This document shows, one piece after another, positions 34,336 to 46,036 of a stretch of 64,000 bases of DNA (position 1 is its first letter; each line of letters starts with the position of its first letter). A program made the translations under genes and the position numbers. Where the stretch lies: positions 135,830,011-135,894,010 of the forward strand of contig OX375872.1 of assembly GCA_947359465.1 (NCBI GenBank), given 5' to 3'. The DNA comes from Metellina segmentata. Lineage: Eukaryota; Arthropoda; Arachnida; Araneae; Tetragnathidae. The notes under the pieces were generated by a model. The model made no database searches, was not told the origin of the DNA, and was given only the letters and a program-made list of their open reading frames with translations.

Positions 34336-34695
34336 TTAACCCTCCAAATGGTTTCAACGAAGTATCTTGTCTATCAACATGTGAGCAATTTGATCAATTT
34401 CTAATGCAAATTTTACAAATTGGCAATATTTTGATGACTACATCAAGATTTTGTCAGTTTTCTAATGACGAAATATCTCGTTAATTAAGATCTGACCAAT
34501 TTTACTGAGTTTCATCAAGATGTTGCCAATTTCTTTTGTTAACGGGATCAAGATCTGGTCGGGTTTGACAGGATCAAGAGTTTCCTTCCAATGATTAGAT
34601 ATCTTTTCCATCAAGATCTTATGAGTTTTCTTCCAATGACTAGATATCTCGTGAGAAACCTCGTAAAGACAATCACCAGGATTACAATTCTCAAT
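34336..34695. mobile_element. TTAA element with palindromic repeats, right end unclear
   Basis: TTAA at 34336-34339 precedes CCCTCCAAATGGTTTCAACG. Internal units include GACGAAATATCTCGTTAATT and GACTAGATATCTCGTG. The sequence then passes into ACAATCACCAGGATT, matching the right part of the copy at 8345-8584. No TTAA/CCCT right end is evident. Confidence 0.55.
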
Positions 34696-35690
34696 TCCAA
34701 AGGATAAGATTAAGATGTCCTCTACTGTTCTAAGAACGAAGTAAATTGAAGGACAAACAAAAAGGACTATATATTTCATAGTCTATACATAACAACGCGA
34801 TAGAACGAGGGTTACTCAAACTTTGCAAGATTTCAATACGTTTTCTGATTTCCTGAAACCCATTTTTGAGGTTGATCGAGAAATATATTAGTACTTGAGG
34901 TACTAAATATCTCTAAAATATGTAACCAAATATAGATATATTAATGCGAGAGGAGAGATATTAGTACTTGAACAATGAACTTTGTTCCAGTGTGAAATTT
35001 CATAAGCGCATGCACAATTGTGATAATCTGTACTCCAGTGATAACCGATTGATTTATCTATGTTTCTGAGGTCCACATGATATGTGGACATTTGGTTTTG
35101 TCTTTTGAAAAATCTAACTGACACTAAATCTAACCCCTGGTACAAGCAGGTTTCATCAGTGGCACGCGTGCTATTGGTGTTGCACGTCTTTCTGTTTACT
35201 CATGTCAAATTTATTGTGCGTCAAAAATTAAAAACAGGTCTTTTAAATTTAGTAAAACTTTACACAAATAATAATTTCCTTTGCTTAATTGCAAAAGTGC
35301 AAATCATCATATTTTCGGTACCTCATTCATTTTGATACAGAGCTTTGGTTTTTTTAGATAGTTGGCTTTGCCTATTGGAATCCAACTAAAGGCAAAAATC
35401 TTCATTGTAAGCACGGATTTACTTGCTGATACGTTACTTGAACATTCGGGAATCTGAATCCATGGTTACAATAATACTTTTGCCTTTAGTTTGGTTTTAA
35501 AAGGCGAAACACATGTATCAAAGATTCGCATGCTGATATGTTCATTGAACATTTACAAATGTGTATCACTGGTTGAAAGGAATAATTTTCAGCTTAGTTG
35601 GGTTTTAAGTCGCAACCAAAGACCAAAAGATGAGGACCTCAGGAATAAAGCCGCGAAATAAACTTAGCGTAAAATTTGTGTGCTATGTAA
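34696..35690. other. 3' flank of the receptor gene; no other gene seen
   Basis: AT-rich. Between 35345 and 35620 there are short repeated words (CCAACTAAAGGCAAAA, CTTTTGCCTTTAGTTTGG), some in inverted orientation. No open frame of interest was found. Confidence 0.45.
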
Positions 35691-35696
35691 TTTATT
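35691..35696 (-). promoter_or_regulatory. Candidate polyadenylation signal (AATAAA)
   Basis: On the minus strand AATAAA lies 78 bp after the receptor stop codon. It is a plausible but unproven 3' processing signal, since AATAAA is common in AT-rich DNA. Confidence 0.4.
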
Positions 35697-35773
35697 TTTA
35701 TACACACGTTGGTACAAGAGAACACTTATTCTCTAATACTCTCTAGAAACCAATTGCAGGTAAGTGTGGCCAG

Positions 35774-36697
35774 TTATTTTTTGTCAACATCATCTTGGGA
35801 GATACTTATGCTGCGCACTGTGAGAGAATTCAACTCGTTTCGGATCAAAGACCGAGTGGCGGCTCTGGTCTTGTGCATGCGGTTAAGCTTGCACAAGATC
35901 ACATCGATCATAGAAGCGCGGAAATTCTCAGACAGAATCGCATACAGAAATGGGTTGATACCGGAATTCATGTACAAGATCAGAGTGGTAGTGATGGTGA
36001 AGATAACAGACGTATTGCTGGTGCCGTCGTAGCCCGAGGACCAATTCTGCCACAGCTTCCTAGCATGGAAGGGCAAGTTGCAGAAAGCGAACGTGAGAAC
36101 AACAGACACCAGCAAGCGGATGACCTTGCGGCGAGATTTGAGGACATGGTTCTTGGTGCCACTACGACAGGTCGAAGTCGGGTGCAGCTCCGTACTGGGG
36201 CACCGCTGTCTCTTCAAGGTCATGGTGTACTGCCCATCGTGGACGACGATATCCGAAGCTCTCAAATTGTTTCCGTTCAGGGTGCGAGACTTGCTAATGT
36301 CCTGGAAGTCGTAAGAACTCCGGCTGGACATGCTGTGAAGCTCGTCGGGTTGGCTGGAGGATTGAGCTCGGACCCTCGTAGCGATGGTGGCGCGGGCAGT
36401 GAAGGTGGTGTTGCCGTAGTGCTTGGAGACCTGGTTACTGCGCCAGAGGCGGATGCAGATAACGAAATAGAGGACAGTGATGACGACCAAGGGGATTATG
36501 AAGCAGACTATGAAGTTGACAAGGTCGTAGGTCTTGGAGTCGTAGAAGGAGCGCTTCAAGATGCAGATTGTCTCCATGTCTCCGGAGGCAGAGGGAACTT
36601 GGGCGGTTCCGTACATGATGAGCCGAGGGCTACAGTAAGCTGCACTAACGAGCCACACGGTTGCACTGACAATGCGAAGACGTCGTAGAGTCATCAC
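35774..36697 (-). CDS. Trissin-receptor-like GPCR, terminal exon (TM4 to C-terminus)
   Basis: This terminal exon encodes 307 residues and a stop. It follows the acceptor TTCTTTTGCAG and continues the upstream exon in phase 0 (SKQ|VMTLRRLRIV). TM4 is IVSATVWLVSAAYCSP. ECL2 has a Cys (METICILKRS) that would pair with the Cys before TM3. TM5 is FIVCFIIPLVVITVLYFVIC. A long Ser/Arg-rich third intracellular loop follows (about residues 75-190). TM6 reads LLVSVVLTFAFCNLPFHARK. TM7 ends with NSGINPFLYAI, the NPxxY-type motif. The CNLPFHARK-W segment and TM2-TM3 of the other exon resemble arthropod trissin receptors, which bind a Cys-rich neuropeptide at the plasma membrane. Pipelines often label these thyrotropin-releasing-hormone-receptor-like. 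Exon GC is well above the background. A long open frame on the opposite strand is a shadow. Confidence 0.88.
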   Translation of the reverse strand: MMTLRRLRIVSATVWLVSAAYCSPRLIMYGTAQVPSASGDMETICILKRSFYDSKTYDLVNFIVCFIIPLVVITVLYFVICIRLWRSNQVSKHYGNTTFTARATIATRVRAQSSSQPDELHSMSSRSSYDFQDISKSRTLNGNNLRASDIVVHDGQYTMTLKRQRCPSTELHPTSTCRSGTKNHVLKSRRKVIRLLVSVVLTFAFCNLPFHARKLWQNWSSGYDGTSNTSVIFTITTTLILYMNSGINPFLYAILSENFRASMIDVILCKLNRMHKTRAATRSLIRNELNSLTVRSISISQDDVDKK

Positions 36698-37115
36698 CTG
36701 CAAAAGAAATTAATTCCAGGTAAGAACCATTAGCTGACAGCCCTTTCTGGGGTACTGGGACATCTATAGTCTCCCTACTTCTTGTTATGTCTACTGAATG
36801 TAATACTGAAATAAGAGTGTAACTCCAAGTCCAATAAGACTTTTAATAATTATAGAGATTTTGCAACAGCCAAGCATAAGAGCGATACTAACAGCATAAA
36901 GACTCAGAGGTAACTAACTATATAAATTAGATAATTAATGATAAGATTAATCTGAATTTTTCAAACTGAAATGAGTTTAGATACAAACCAATGGCCTACC
37001 GTCAAAAAAATTGGATTTTTGTAGTCAAAATTTGAAAATATCTTTTTGTGTATCCCTATACCTTGGTGTCGTTCAAAACGATATAATATTGATCTATTTT
37101 CACTTAAACTACCCC

Positions 37116-38565
<1,450 letters not shown>

Positions 38566-40125
38566 GGTCCGGGACATATCAGAAAAAATGTTTATTAATT
38601 AATTTAGAATTTAGAATTTTTTTTGTACTGATTACCCAGTTAACTAATAAACAAAATCACAACACAAAAGTTTTCCAAAATTTTTAAAAACAGTTAAAAT
38701 TAAAACATTTTGAAAAAAAGAGGGGTTATTTCAAATTGCTAAAACTCAAAATATTCTTGGTCAATTTTCAAAATTCTTGCAGTAAATTATTCACAAATTT
38801 ATAAACTTAAAATAATGATTCAGCAAATTCAAAAATATTTATTCAATAAAAGATAAAAAATATTTAAATGAAAACTTCTAAAATTTTTACGTTCCTTTTT
38901 TTCTAAAGTTATATTTTTAAAAGTAAATATTTGTTTCAAATTTGCTGAATCAAAATTAAAGTATAATGTTTGAAAAAGAGGTATTCCAAATTTCAGCCCT
39001 TAAACTTTATCTGTTCTTGACTTATAACAATTTGAGTACAGGAAATCTTGAAAAATTGCATCATGGAGAAAAACGCATTTGAAGTTTTAAAGACAGATTT
39101 ACAGTTAATAAAATATTTAAATACTCTTTAAGAGCATCCAGATGAGTATCTAACTTCTTTCTTCTTAAATCTTTGGTTTAGTTTGATTTTTGCAAGTTCT
39201 ACCTTTTTTCTGCATATTTTAAAGGTCTCCATAGACTTAAATAACGTCTTTCACAGATGGTGTTGCCATGACAACATCTGTCTGAGTGTTAGATTTTCAA
39301 AACAACGAACCACAAAATTAATTCTATCTCTCGTTCTAATTAGGATAGACACATGATTCAGACGTCATTTTAAGCAGAAAGACACAGATAATTTTTTAAT
39401 ACATAATTTTTTTTTCGAAAATTTGACGATTTTTGTGTCTTGGATCCCCTTAAATCAAAATTTTGTTTAACTACCAATCTGTGTGGAAATTTAATAATTT
39501 TTTAAGCTTAAAAGCATTATTATTTCACTTTTATGCTGAAATGTTATTCAAAAAGATAGCAGACAGCTCCAATTCCTGTTACACTTTCCGATAAATCAAA
39601 ATCATGAATAATTTCCGATCTGCGTTGAAATATAATCACAGCTTAAAAATCTGGATTAAAAATTACATTACCTCGTTTATGTTAACATCTCTTTAAAGAG
39701 AAGGTCACATTGTGAAACGAGCATTACAGATTTATTCACAGATAACGTGGAAGTCTTACTTCCGCGATTTTTACGAACCTTTAATGGATCCTACGTTCGA
39801 CTAATGGAAATTCCTTTATGAAAACTTCCCTTAAGGAATCACTTAACTTGATAACAATTAGATTTCAATTAGTTATGAACCATAACGATTGAGGGAGCGG
39901 TCTGTCACTATTTACAATGAATGCGAAGTCAAATTATTAAACTTTTGCACAACTTTGTAGAGAATATTACCGATTTCTACTGTGAAAGGGAGACATCTAC
40001 TTTGCCGTGTTTGCTCAATTGATGAACTAGACTTATTGGGTGGCTAACCAGAATGACATTTTCCGGACAGACCGTGACAGCATTCACAAAATCCCTTGTT
40101 GTCACCAGTGTGCTGGAAACAGGTT
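38566..40125. other. No recognisable feature
   Basis: AT-rich intron sequence with no open frame, inverted repeat or tandem repeat that I can define. Confidence 0.5.
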
Positions 40126-41313
40126 TGAAAGCGTGAATAATCACCTTGCATTATATTGGCGTTATGGCAAATGAGAAAACGGTTGATCAAGTCAATGTGT
40201 TTTAAGGATCACAAAAGCAATGTCAGTTGTAAATTATACATGGGAACTGGTAGAGGCTAATTAGTTTTGTTTGAGTAGTTGATTTCCTGTATTTGAGCGA
40301 TCGTAGACACTTTAAAATTATTGAATAGTTTCTGGAAGTTTGAAGGCTTTTCTGTGAGTGTTAAACTTTCAATTAAAAGGCGATTCCAAGCCCTAATTTC
40401 ATCCCATTGGGAAAATTCATTGATTCCACGTGGAATTCAATGTTATAAATATAGATTTAGGTTACGTAGATGGTTATGTGTGCTATAAATATTACAGGTA
40501 AGTACTGGTACGTGGAATTTTCAACGGTATGTCAGGTATTTGTGCCACCACATGGTACGTACAGGTACAGGTATTTACACAATATTTCCATAATGATAAG
40601 TGAGAGAATGGTTAATAAAGTAAATGTGTTTAAAGGTGCACAATAGAAAAGTCTGTTGTCAATTATAAAAGGGCACCATAGACAGTTAGTCTTGTTTGAG
40701 TAGTTGGTTTCTTATCATATTAAATGATGGTAGACATTTGAAAGTTTCTGAACAAAGTCGGAAGGCTGGGAGAGATGGCATTTTTGCGTATTAAACATCC
40801 ATTTAAAGGCGGTTCAACGCATACATTTCATCCCAATGAGTAAATTCATTGTGTTTTCACGTAGAATTTCAATATTATAAATATATATTTATATTAAGGT
40901 GTTATATGTTGGTATATTCTAGGTAAGTATATGAGTACATGGCATTTTTAATGTTGTATCAGGTATACATATATGTGTTACCACATGTGCGTGGTAAGTA
41001 AAGGACCAAGTATTTACATTAGATAGTGTTTTAGGGCTCACAAAAGTAATATCTATTATAAATTAAACATGAGAACATTAGATGTTCATTAGTCATGTTT
41101 GAGTGGTTGGTTTCCTGTCATTGCATGTTGTGGAAGAAGAGTTGTCCGAATTGTTTGAAGAAGGTTTCTCTGCAAGTTAAACGTCTAATTAAAGGCAATT
41201 CAAAACCCAAATTTACCCCATTGGGGGAAATTTATTGATTGCAATCGGAGTTTCAATGTTATAAACATATATTTGTGTTAAGGGGTTGATGGTATTGCAG
41301 GTAAGTATATGTA

Positions 41314-42767
41314 CAGTCACGAAAAAAACTAACCACCCCTCTTCATTCGAGCAATTTTAACAGTAGAGCAAATTCAAAGAGAGCGTTTGACAGGAACTAA
41401 CGTCTTCTATTAATTCAAATGCATAAAATTTGAATAAGGGGCCATCTTCATATTAAATTGAGCACCAACTTCATACTTTTCAGTAGGAACTCCCTATTTT
41501 GAACACAATTTCGAATCTATATCACAATTTAACTTTATATATCAAATTTCATGTCATTAGGACTTTCCGTTTCGTAGATTTGAGAACAGAAAATTTGAAA
41601 CTATAAACGTCAAATCATTTTTTTAGACTTTTATGGATATCTTCCTAAATAATATTTCCATAGCGCTGTTATTTTGTACCAAATTACTGTTAAACAACCG
41701 AAACACAATCCACTAGTATTTTATTTTGAAAATAGTTTTTAGTATGCAATAATTATTATTAAATTATGTTTGAAAAAATTATGAATTGGAACCTTATTAT
41801 ATTTTTATGGAAATTGATTCAGAAGGACTTTTATTATGGTAATGCAAAATTTCATTTCTTTTCGATAGTTAGTTTCTGAGCTACATTAAATTTTACCAAT
41901 TATTGCGAATTTAGGGACAAACCAAAAGTATATAAGACGCCTGGTAAACCTCGGATAATAGTTCTCTGATCATTTGCAGTTTGCATGGTAAATATAATGT
42001 AATTCTCAAATCGTTTGCACTTGCGTTATAAATATAATAATTCTCGAATTGCTGAAAAATACGTTTGATATAGCTTTAAATTTGAAATTTGGGTAGCGAT
42101 AACTACAACGCATCTCGATCTACGAATAGCGGCTTTCTATGTGAAGATGATCCCTGAAATTCGAACTAACTTTAACTTCGAATATCTCGGAATATATTGA
42201 AAGTAAAGTCATGAAATATTATATTTAGACTAATTTAACTATACAGAATCTGATTATGACATCAAAACACGGTGCTTCCATTAGAAATTTCATATAAAGA
42301 CCAACCGGTATAGTGGTTAAGGTGTTAGCCTCTAGATCGGAAGGTTCCTGGTTCGAATCCGGGTCCGGGCATGGATGTTTGTAAGCGTATGGTGTAGAGG
42401 CGGCTGGTGCACCTTAAATCTGTCGTGGCCGAAAGTCCTCACGTTGGGTTGGCGTGGATGTTTGGAGAGTGGGGTGACAGCTCAGGTGTCGCTTCGTCAT
42501 CTGACCGTGGTACAAAATTACGAGGTGTTGTCCTCGGATCTTCCCCTTAAGGGATTGATCCCAGACCGTCGTCACTAGCCCGCTGTGTTGCTCTAGTACG
42601 ACGTTAACTAAAATTACCATTACCATATAAAGACGTCTCCTTATGCAACATTTCAGAATTTGAAGTTGTATAGGACATTATTACTTATTGAATGATAGGT
42701 TTGAATTGGCTCTTGTATGAATAGTGCTAGAAATAAAGGAGGAGGTTCGGTTTTTTTTCCGCGACGG
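41314..42767. mobile_element. Tc1-like non-autonomous element
   Basis: The left end is CAGTCACGAAAAAAACTAAC; the right end reversed is CCGTCGCGGAAAAAAAACCG. Both are followed by CC-rich sequence, a typical Tc1-type terminus. TA flanks both sides (41312-41313, 42768-42769). Removing it restores the array motif ATGTACATGGCA. No transposase frame was found in the 1454 bp. It hosts the SINE at 42302-42623. Confidence 0.8.
42291..42634 (+). repeat. Full-length young SINE (family A) with target duplication
   Basis: The copy occupies 42302-42623 and is flanked by CATATAAAGAC on both sides (42291-42301, 42624-42634). The head has a tRNA-like A-box region TAGTGGTTAAGGTG and a B-box GGTTCGAATCC. The body contains GTTTGGAGAGTGGGGTGAC, GTCATCTGACCGTGG and GGGATTGATCCCAGACCG. 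The 3' end is two ATTACC units, an oligonucleotide tail rather than poly(A). It was inserted into the Tc1-like element around it. No coding sequence. Confidence 0.92.
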
Positions 42768-42830
42768 TACATGGCATTGTCAAAGTTATATGAGATATTT
42801 CAATTACCTACAGTTTACAGGTATTTATAC

Positions 42831-43166
42831 TGTATTATTCCAATTATAAATAAGAGACTGAAGGGTTAAATTGGTGTTGTAATACTCACAAAAAAATAGT
42901 ATCAGTTTCAAACTATGCATGGGTAATGTGGTTATTAATTAGACTTGTTGCAGTAGTTGGTTTCCTATTATTGAATGCTTGTAGATGTTGCCTAGTTCTG
43001 TATTATTCCAATTATAAATAAGAGACTGAAGGGTTAAATTGGTGTTGTAATACTCACAAAAAAATAGTATCAGTTTCAAACTATGCATGGGTAATGTGGT
43101 TATTAATTAGACTTGTTGTAGTAGTTGGTTTCCTATTATTGAATGCTTGTAGATGTTACCTAGTTC
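42831..43166. repeat. Exact-boundary tandem duplication, 168 bp x 2
   Basis: Bases 42831-42998 and 42999-43166 are adjacent copies that differ at about two positions (GTTGCAGTAG/GTTGTAGTAG, ATGTTGCCT/ATGTTACCT). It is a recent local duplication inside the 420-bp array. Confidence 0.93.
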
Positions 43167-43383
43167 ATTTCTGAGTCAGATGGTACACACAGTGTGCATT
43201 TTGCACAGCCTTGGCGATGTCGATTATTTTCTCATTTTAAAGCTGTTCTTCTGGATGGTAATCGATGGTTTGAAGAGGAGCTATTTTTACAAGGCAGGTA
43301 AATAAACTCTATTACAGAAAATATCGACGCACCAAGAAGGAGTTGTGCCGTACTCGATCAACTTGAAACGGCACTGACTGAGG

Positions 43384-44795
43384 ACGGATAGTCTTTTGTA
43401 ACGAGTCCCTTTTACAACTGTGTTCTGAATGACAACTGTAGACGAGTCTGAAGACGTCTAGGGCAGCGTGGGGATGCTGCCCTTAATATCGCGCGCCACA
43501 CATACCCACAACAAGGCGTAATGGTCTGGGGTGCCATCTTCTTTTTTAGCCGGGTCCCTTTTGTAGTCATTTCTGACTCACTTACAGTACAGCGGTGCGT
43601 AGACGACATTCTACGAACGGTTGTGCAACCGTTCCGGTACAGCTACACTTTACGTTTATGACTGATGGCAACGGCCTTGGAGATTTTTTTTGGCGCACTT
43701 CTAAAGTCGCCAAGGAAAAAATTATTTCTTAACTCTTTTCCTGTCACAATTTTTTTTTCTTTTTACAACACACTTTTTAAGCACATTTCAGAACGTTTTA
43801 AAAAGTATATTTTTCAAAAACTTTCACAAAAAGTAGTAATATTAATCACATATCAAAACACATTTGTGAACCAGCAGAGAAACTAAGCTACGAATGGTAA
43901 GAATACCCTGAAACTTATCAATTATACTAAATACAGTGGGCATGTTGGAAAAGAAAAAGATCTACAAAAGAAAAAAAAGCAAGAAATAATACAACCTGAT
44001 AACGTCTGAATTCTTTCGTAAAAAAATAATGAAAACGAAAATGGTAAAAAAAAAAACAAAACTCTTAATCATTTCGTGAAAACTATTATAGTAAAATAAC
44101 AATTCTCCACAACTGTCAAAATACAAATAAATGGACCAATGGTATCACAGAAAACGATTTAAAAGGACCAATGCAATCAAAGGATATTTTAAAAACAAAA
44201 TAACCAATGGGAAGAAAGAAAAAATTTCAAACGAACCAATGAAATCAATCGACTTTAACGGATTTTGGAAGAACTTTCTACAATATTCAAAATGAAAATT
44301 AAAAGTTTCCGTTTGTCGAGGTTGCCATGAAAACCACAACAACCGTAACGAAAGATGGGTTGCCTTAATTTATCGTAACTCGCTACTAGAAGTGCGCCAA
44401 AAAAAATATCGCCAAGCCGTTGCCATCACTCATAAACGTAGAGTGTAGCTGTACCACCGTTCCTTTTACGACACCCCGAACTTACTTTTCAGAAAGATAA
44501 TTCCCGGCCGCACACGGCACGTGTTGCTATAAATTGTCTTCAAGCTTCTCCAACACTTCCCTGGCCAGCTAGGTCTCCTGATATATCTCCCATCAAGCAC
44601 ATTTGGGACGTTATGGGAAGGCGATTGCAACCATCCCGGAATATTGACCGTTTAGGCCGACAGTTGGAGACAATTTGGCAAGAAGATATTACACAGGAAA
44701 CCATACGGGAAATCTTTCAGTCCATGCCATGTCGGGTGACGGATTACATTCAGGCCAGAGGTGGACTTCTTCCCTTTGTAACGGTCAAGCTTTGA
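43384..44795 (+). pseudogene. Tc1-type transposase, broken, split by MITE
   Basis: The plus strand before the insert reads, with stops, ARHTYPQQGVMVWGAIF and VVISDSLTVQRCVDDILRTV. After the insert it resumes FQKDNSRPHTARVAINCLQ (second catalytic Asp) and WPARSPDISPIKHIWDVMGR. The canonical third acidic Glu position appears here as Lys (PIKH instead of PIEH). It ends with a 60-aa C-terminal open frame (44613-44795). The N-terminal domain and first catalytic residue are gone. Frameshifts and stops disable the rest. Confidence 0.8.
43628..44463. mobile_element. MITE nested in the Tc1 transposase, 8-bp target duplication
   Basis: Element 43636-44455 is flanked by ACCGTTCC on both sides (43628-43635, 44456-44463). 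The inverted ends start GGTACAGCTACACT and run for some 60 bp with small differences, including TTACGTTTATGA, TGATGGCAACGGC and TTTTTTTTGGCGCACTTCTA. The interior is A-rich and non-coding. An 8-bp duplication fits hAT, P or Merlin-type mobilisation; I cannot choose. A decayed relative lies at 53276-53700. Confidence 0.88.
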
Positions 44796-45760
44796 AAGAA
44801 ATCATTCGATTGTTCTGAAATTTAAATGGTTTGTTTTTCTATGCATGTTCTTCACATCGACCAATTTTTATTGCAATCGGACAACTCCTTCTTGATGCGT
44901 CGATTTCTTTATTTTGAGTGTATATGGTTAGGTGTGAGTTCAACGCCCAGAACAGTTGTTACAATATCTATACGTTATGGTTCCATCATGCCTTAGAAGT
45001 GTTCTGTTCTCAGTCTGGATAGAGTGATGGTGGTTTTTTTATTGGTGTTAACATCACAAATATGTTGTTTATTTTCATTTTTTTTGTGATATAAGCATTA
45101 GCATCAGTAAGAGTCATTGGTGTTTGCTTAGGGCTTCCTTTGCCTATTGATCTGCAGCTCAATTTTCTCCAGTGTCCAAATATCCGAGAATCCACTGAAT
45201 AATTGCTTGTAGATATTTTAAGATAATTTGAATATGTTCGGAAAGATTGTGGAAGATTTTTCAATTAAAAGCGATTCAAAGAATTAATTTTATCATAGTG
45301 GGGAAATTTATTGATTTCATAAGGAATTTGAATATTAAGTACATCTAATGATTTATGCAAAGCTATCTGTGTTTTGTAGATGCTTTGGGGTTAGATATAT
45401 GTATTTCAAGTACCATGAACATCACTTTCAATGTTGTGCCATGTGTAAGTGCTACCACACGTTGTGTGCCTTACGTAAAGGTAGATATATTTTTCTTGTG
45501 TTCACGTAATAATGAATGGATTAATATTTGGTAAATAAGATTGTGTCTCAAGCATAAAAACGAGCAATGTTAATTTTAACTTAGGCTGGGTACTTTTAAC
45601 GTTCATTAAACATATTTTAGTAACTTTTTTTGCTTCCAATGAATGGTCGTAACGATTTTAAAGCTATTGAATACTGTCGGAAAGCTTTGAAAGGTTTTTT
45701 TTGCGTGTTAAAATTCTGTGAACGTCATGACAATTCAGAGTAGTACAGCATTGTTATTAC

Positions 45761-46036
45761 CCTATAACACTCAAATACAATGACTGAATAATTATATCTA
45801 TTGGCTTGATCAATTAATCTTCAAACCTTTAGTAATACTACTGACCCGTGTTTTTAGAATAGAATACTTAGAATAGAGTCATTCGGAAAAATTCTTTGTT
45901 CTTTTCCTGGGAATCGAATCATTTTAAAGGATTTTATTGATCTCTATATTCCTTAGAATATAAAATTTCATGCGTATTTTATCAGAATAGAACAATTTGA
46001 AAGGATTTTATTGATCTCTCTTTTCCGCTTAGAATA
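45761..46036. repeat. ~41-bp dispersed repeat family, locus 2 (inverted orientation)
   Basis: From about 45855, units such as TTTTAAAGGATTTTATTGAT and CTCTATATTCCTTAGAATA are the reverse complement of the pattern at 6230-8310. The array is cut at a TA by the transposon at 46037-47333 and continues after it. Confidence 0.65.

Larger units (their letters stand above)
43315..44920 (+). mobile_element. Tc1-type element, deleted and split by a nested MITE
   Basis: The right end reversed is CACTCAAAATAAAGAAATCG, followed by ACGCATCAAGAAGGAGTTGT. The left end has ATATCGACGCACCAAGAAGG then AGTTGT, starting a few bases shorter. TA flanks are present. The region between the left end and the middle of the transposase is deleted, and a MITE is inserted at 43636-44455. 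Without the insert the element is about 780 bp. Confidence 0.8.
40130..45760. repeat. Tandem array, ~420-bp unit, split by transposons
   Basis: Landmarks in order are GAGTAGTTGGTTTCCTGTCA, GTAGACATTT-AAAGTTTC, TTAAAGGCGATTCAAAGCCC, ATTTCATCCCATTGGGAAAA, TTATAAATATATATTTAT, CAGGTAAGTATATG and GTACATGGCATTTTCAATG. The first landmark falls at about 40273, 40699, 41101, 42951 and 43127. Further copies lie after 44930. Spacing is about 400-430 bp once the inserts are removed. Elements at 41314-42767 and 43315-44920 interrupt it. Confidence 0.8.

Noticed and set aside
33913..34404. 163-aa plus-strand frame as a new gene
   Set aside because: Its end is encoded by a TTAA mobile element, and the rest has AT-driven composition and no recognised domain or splice context.
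35795..36688. 297-aa open frame on the plus strand opposite the receptor terminal exon
   Set aside because: It is the antisense of a GC-richer coding exon; its translation is low-complexity (Gly/Val/Asp-rich) with no domain, whereas the minus strand gives a clear GPCR.
42302..42375. Possible tRNA gene (A-box and B-box present)
   Set aside because: The tRNA-like part continues directly into the SINE body with a tail and target duplication; it is a SINE head and repeats at 15729-16047 and 60705-61040.
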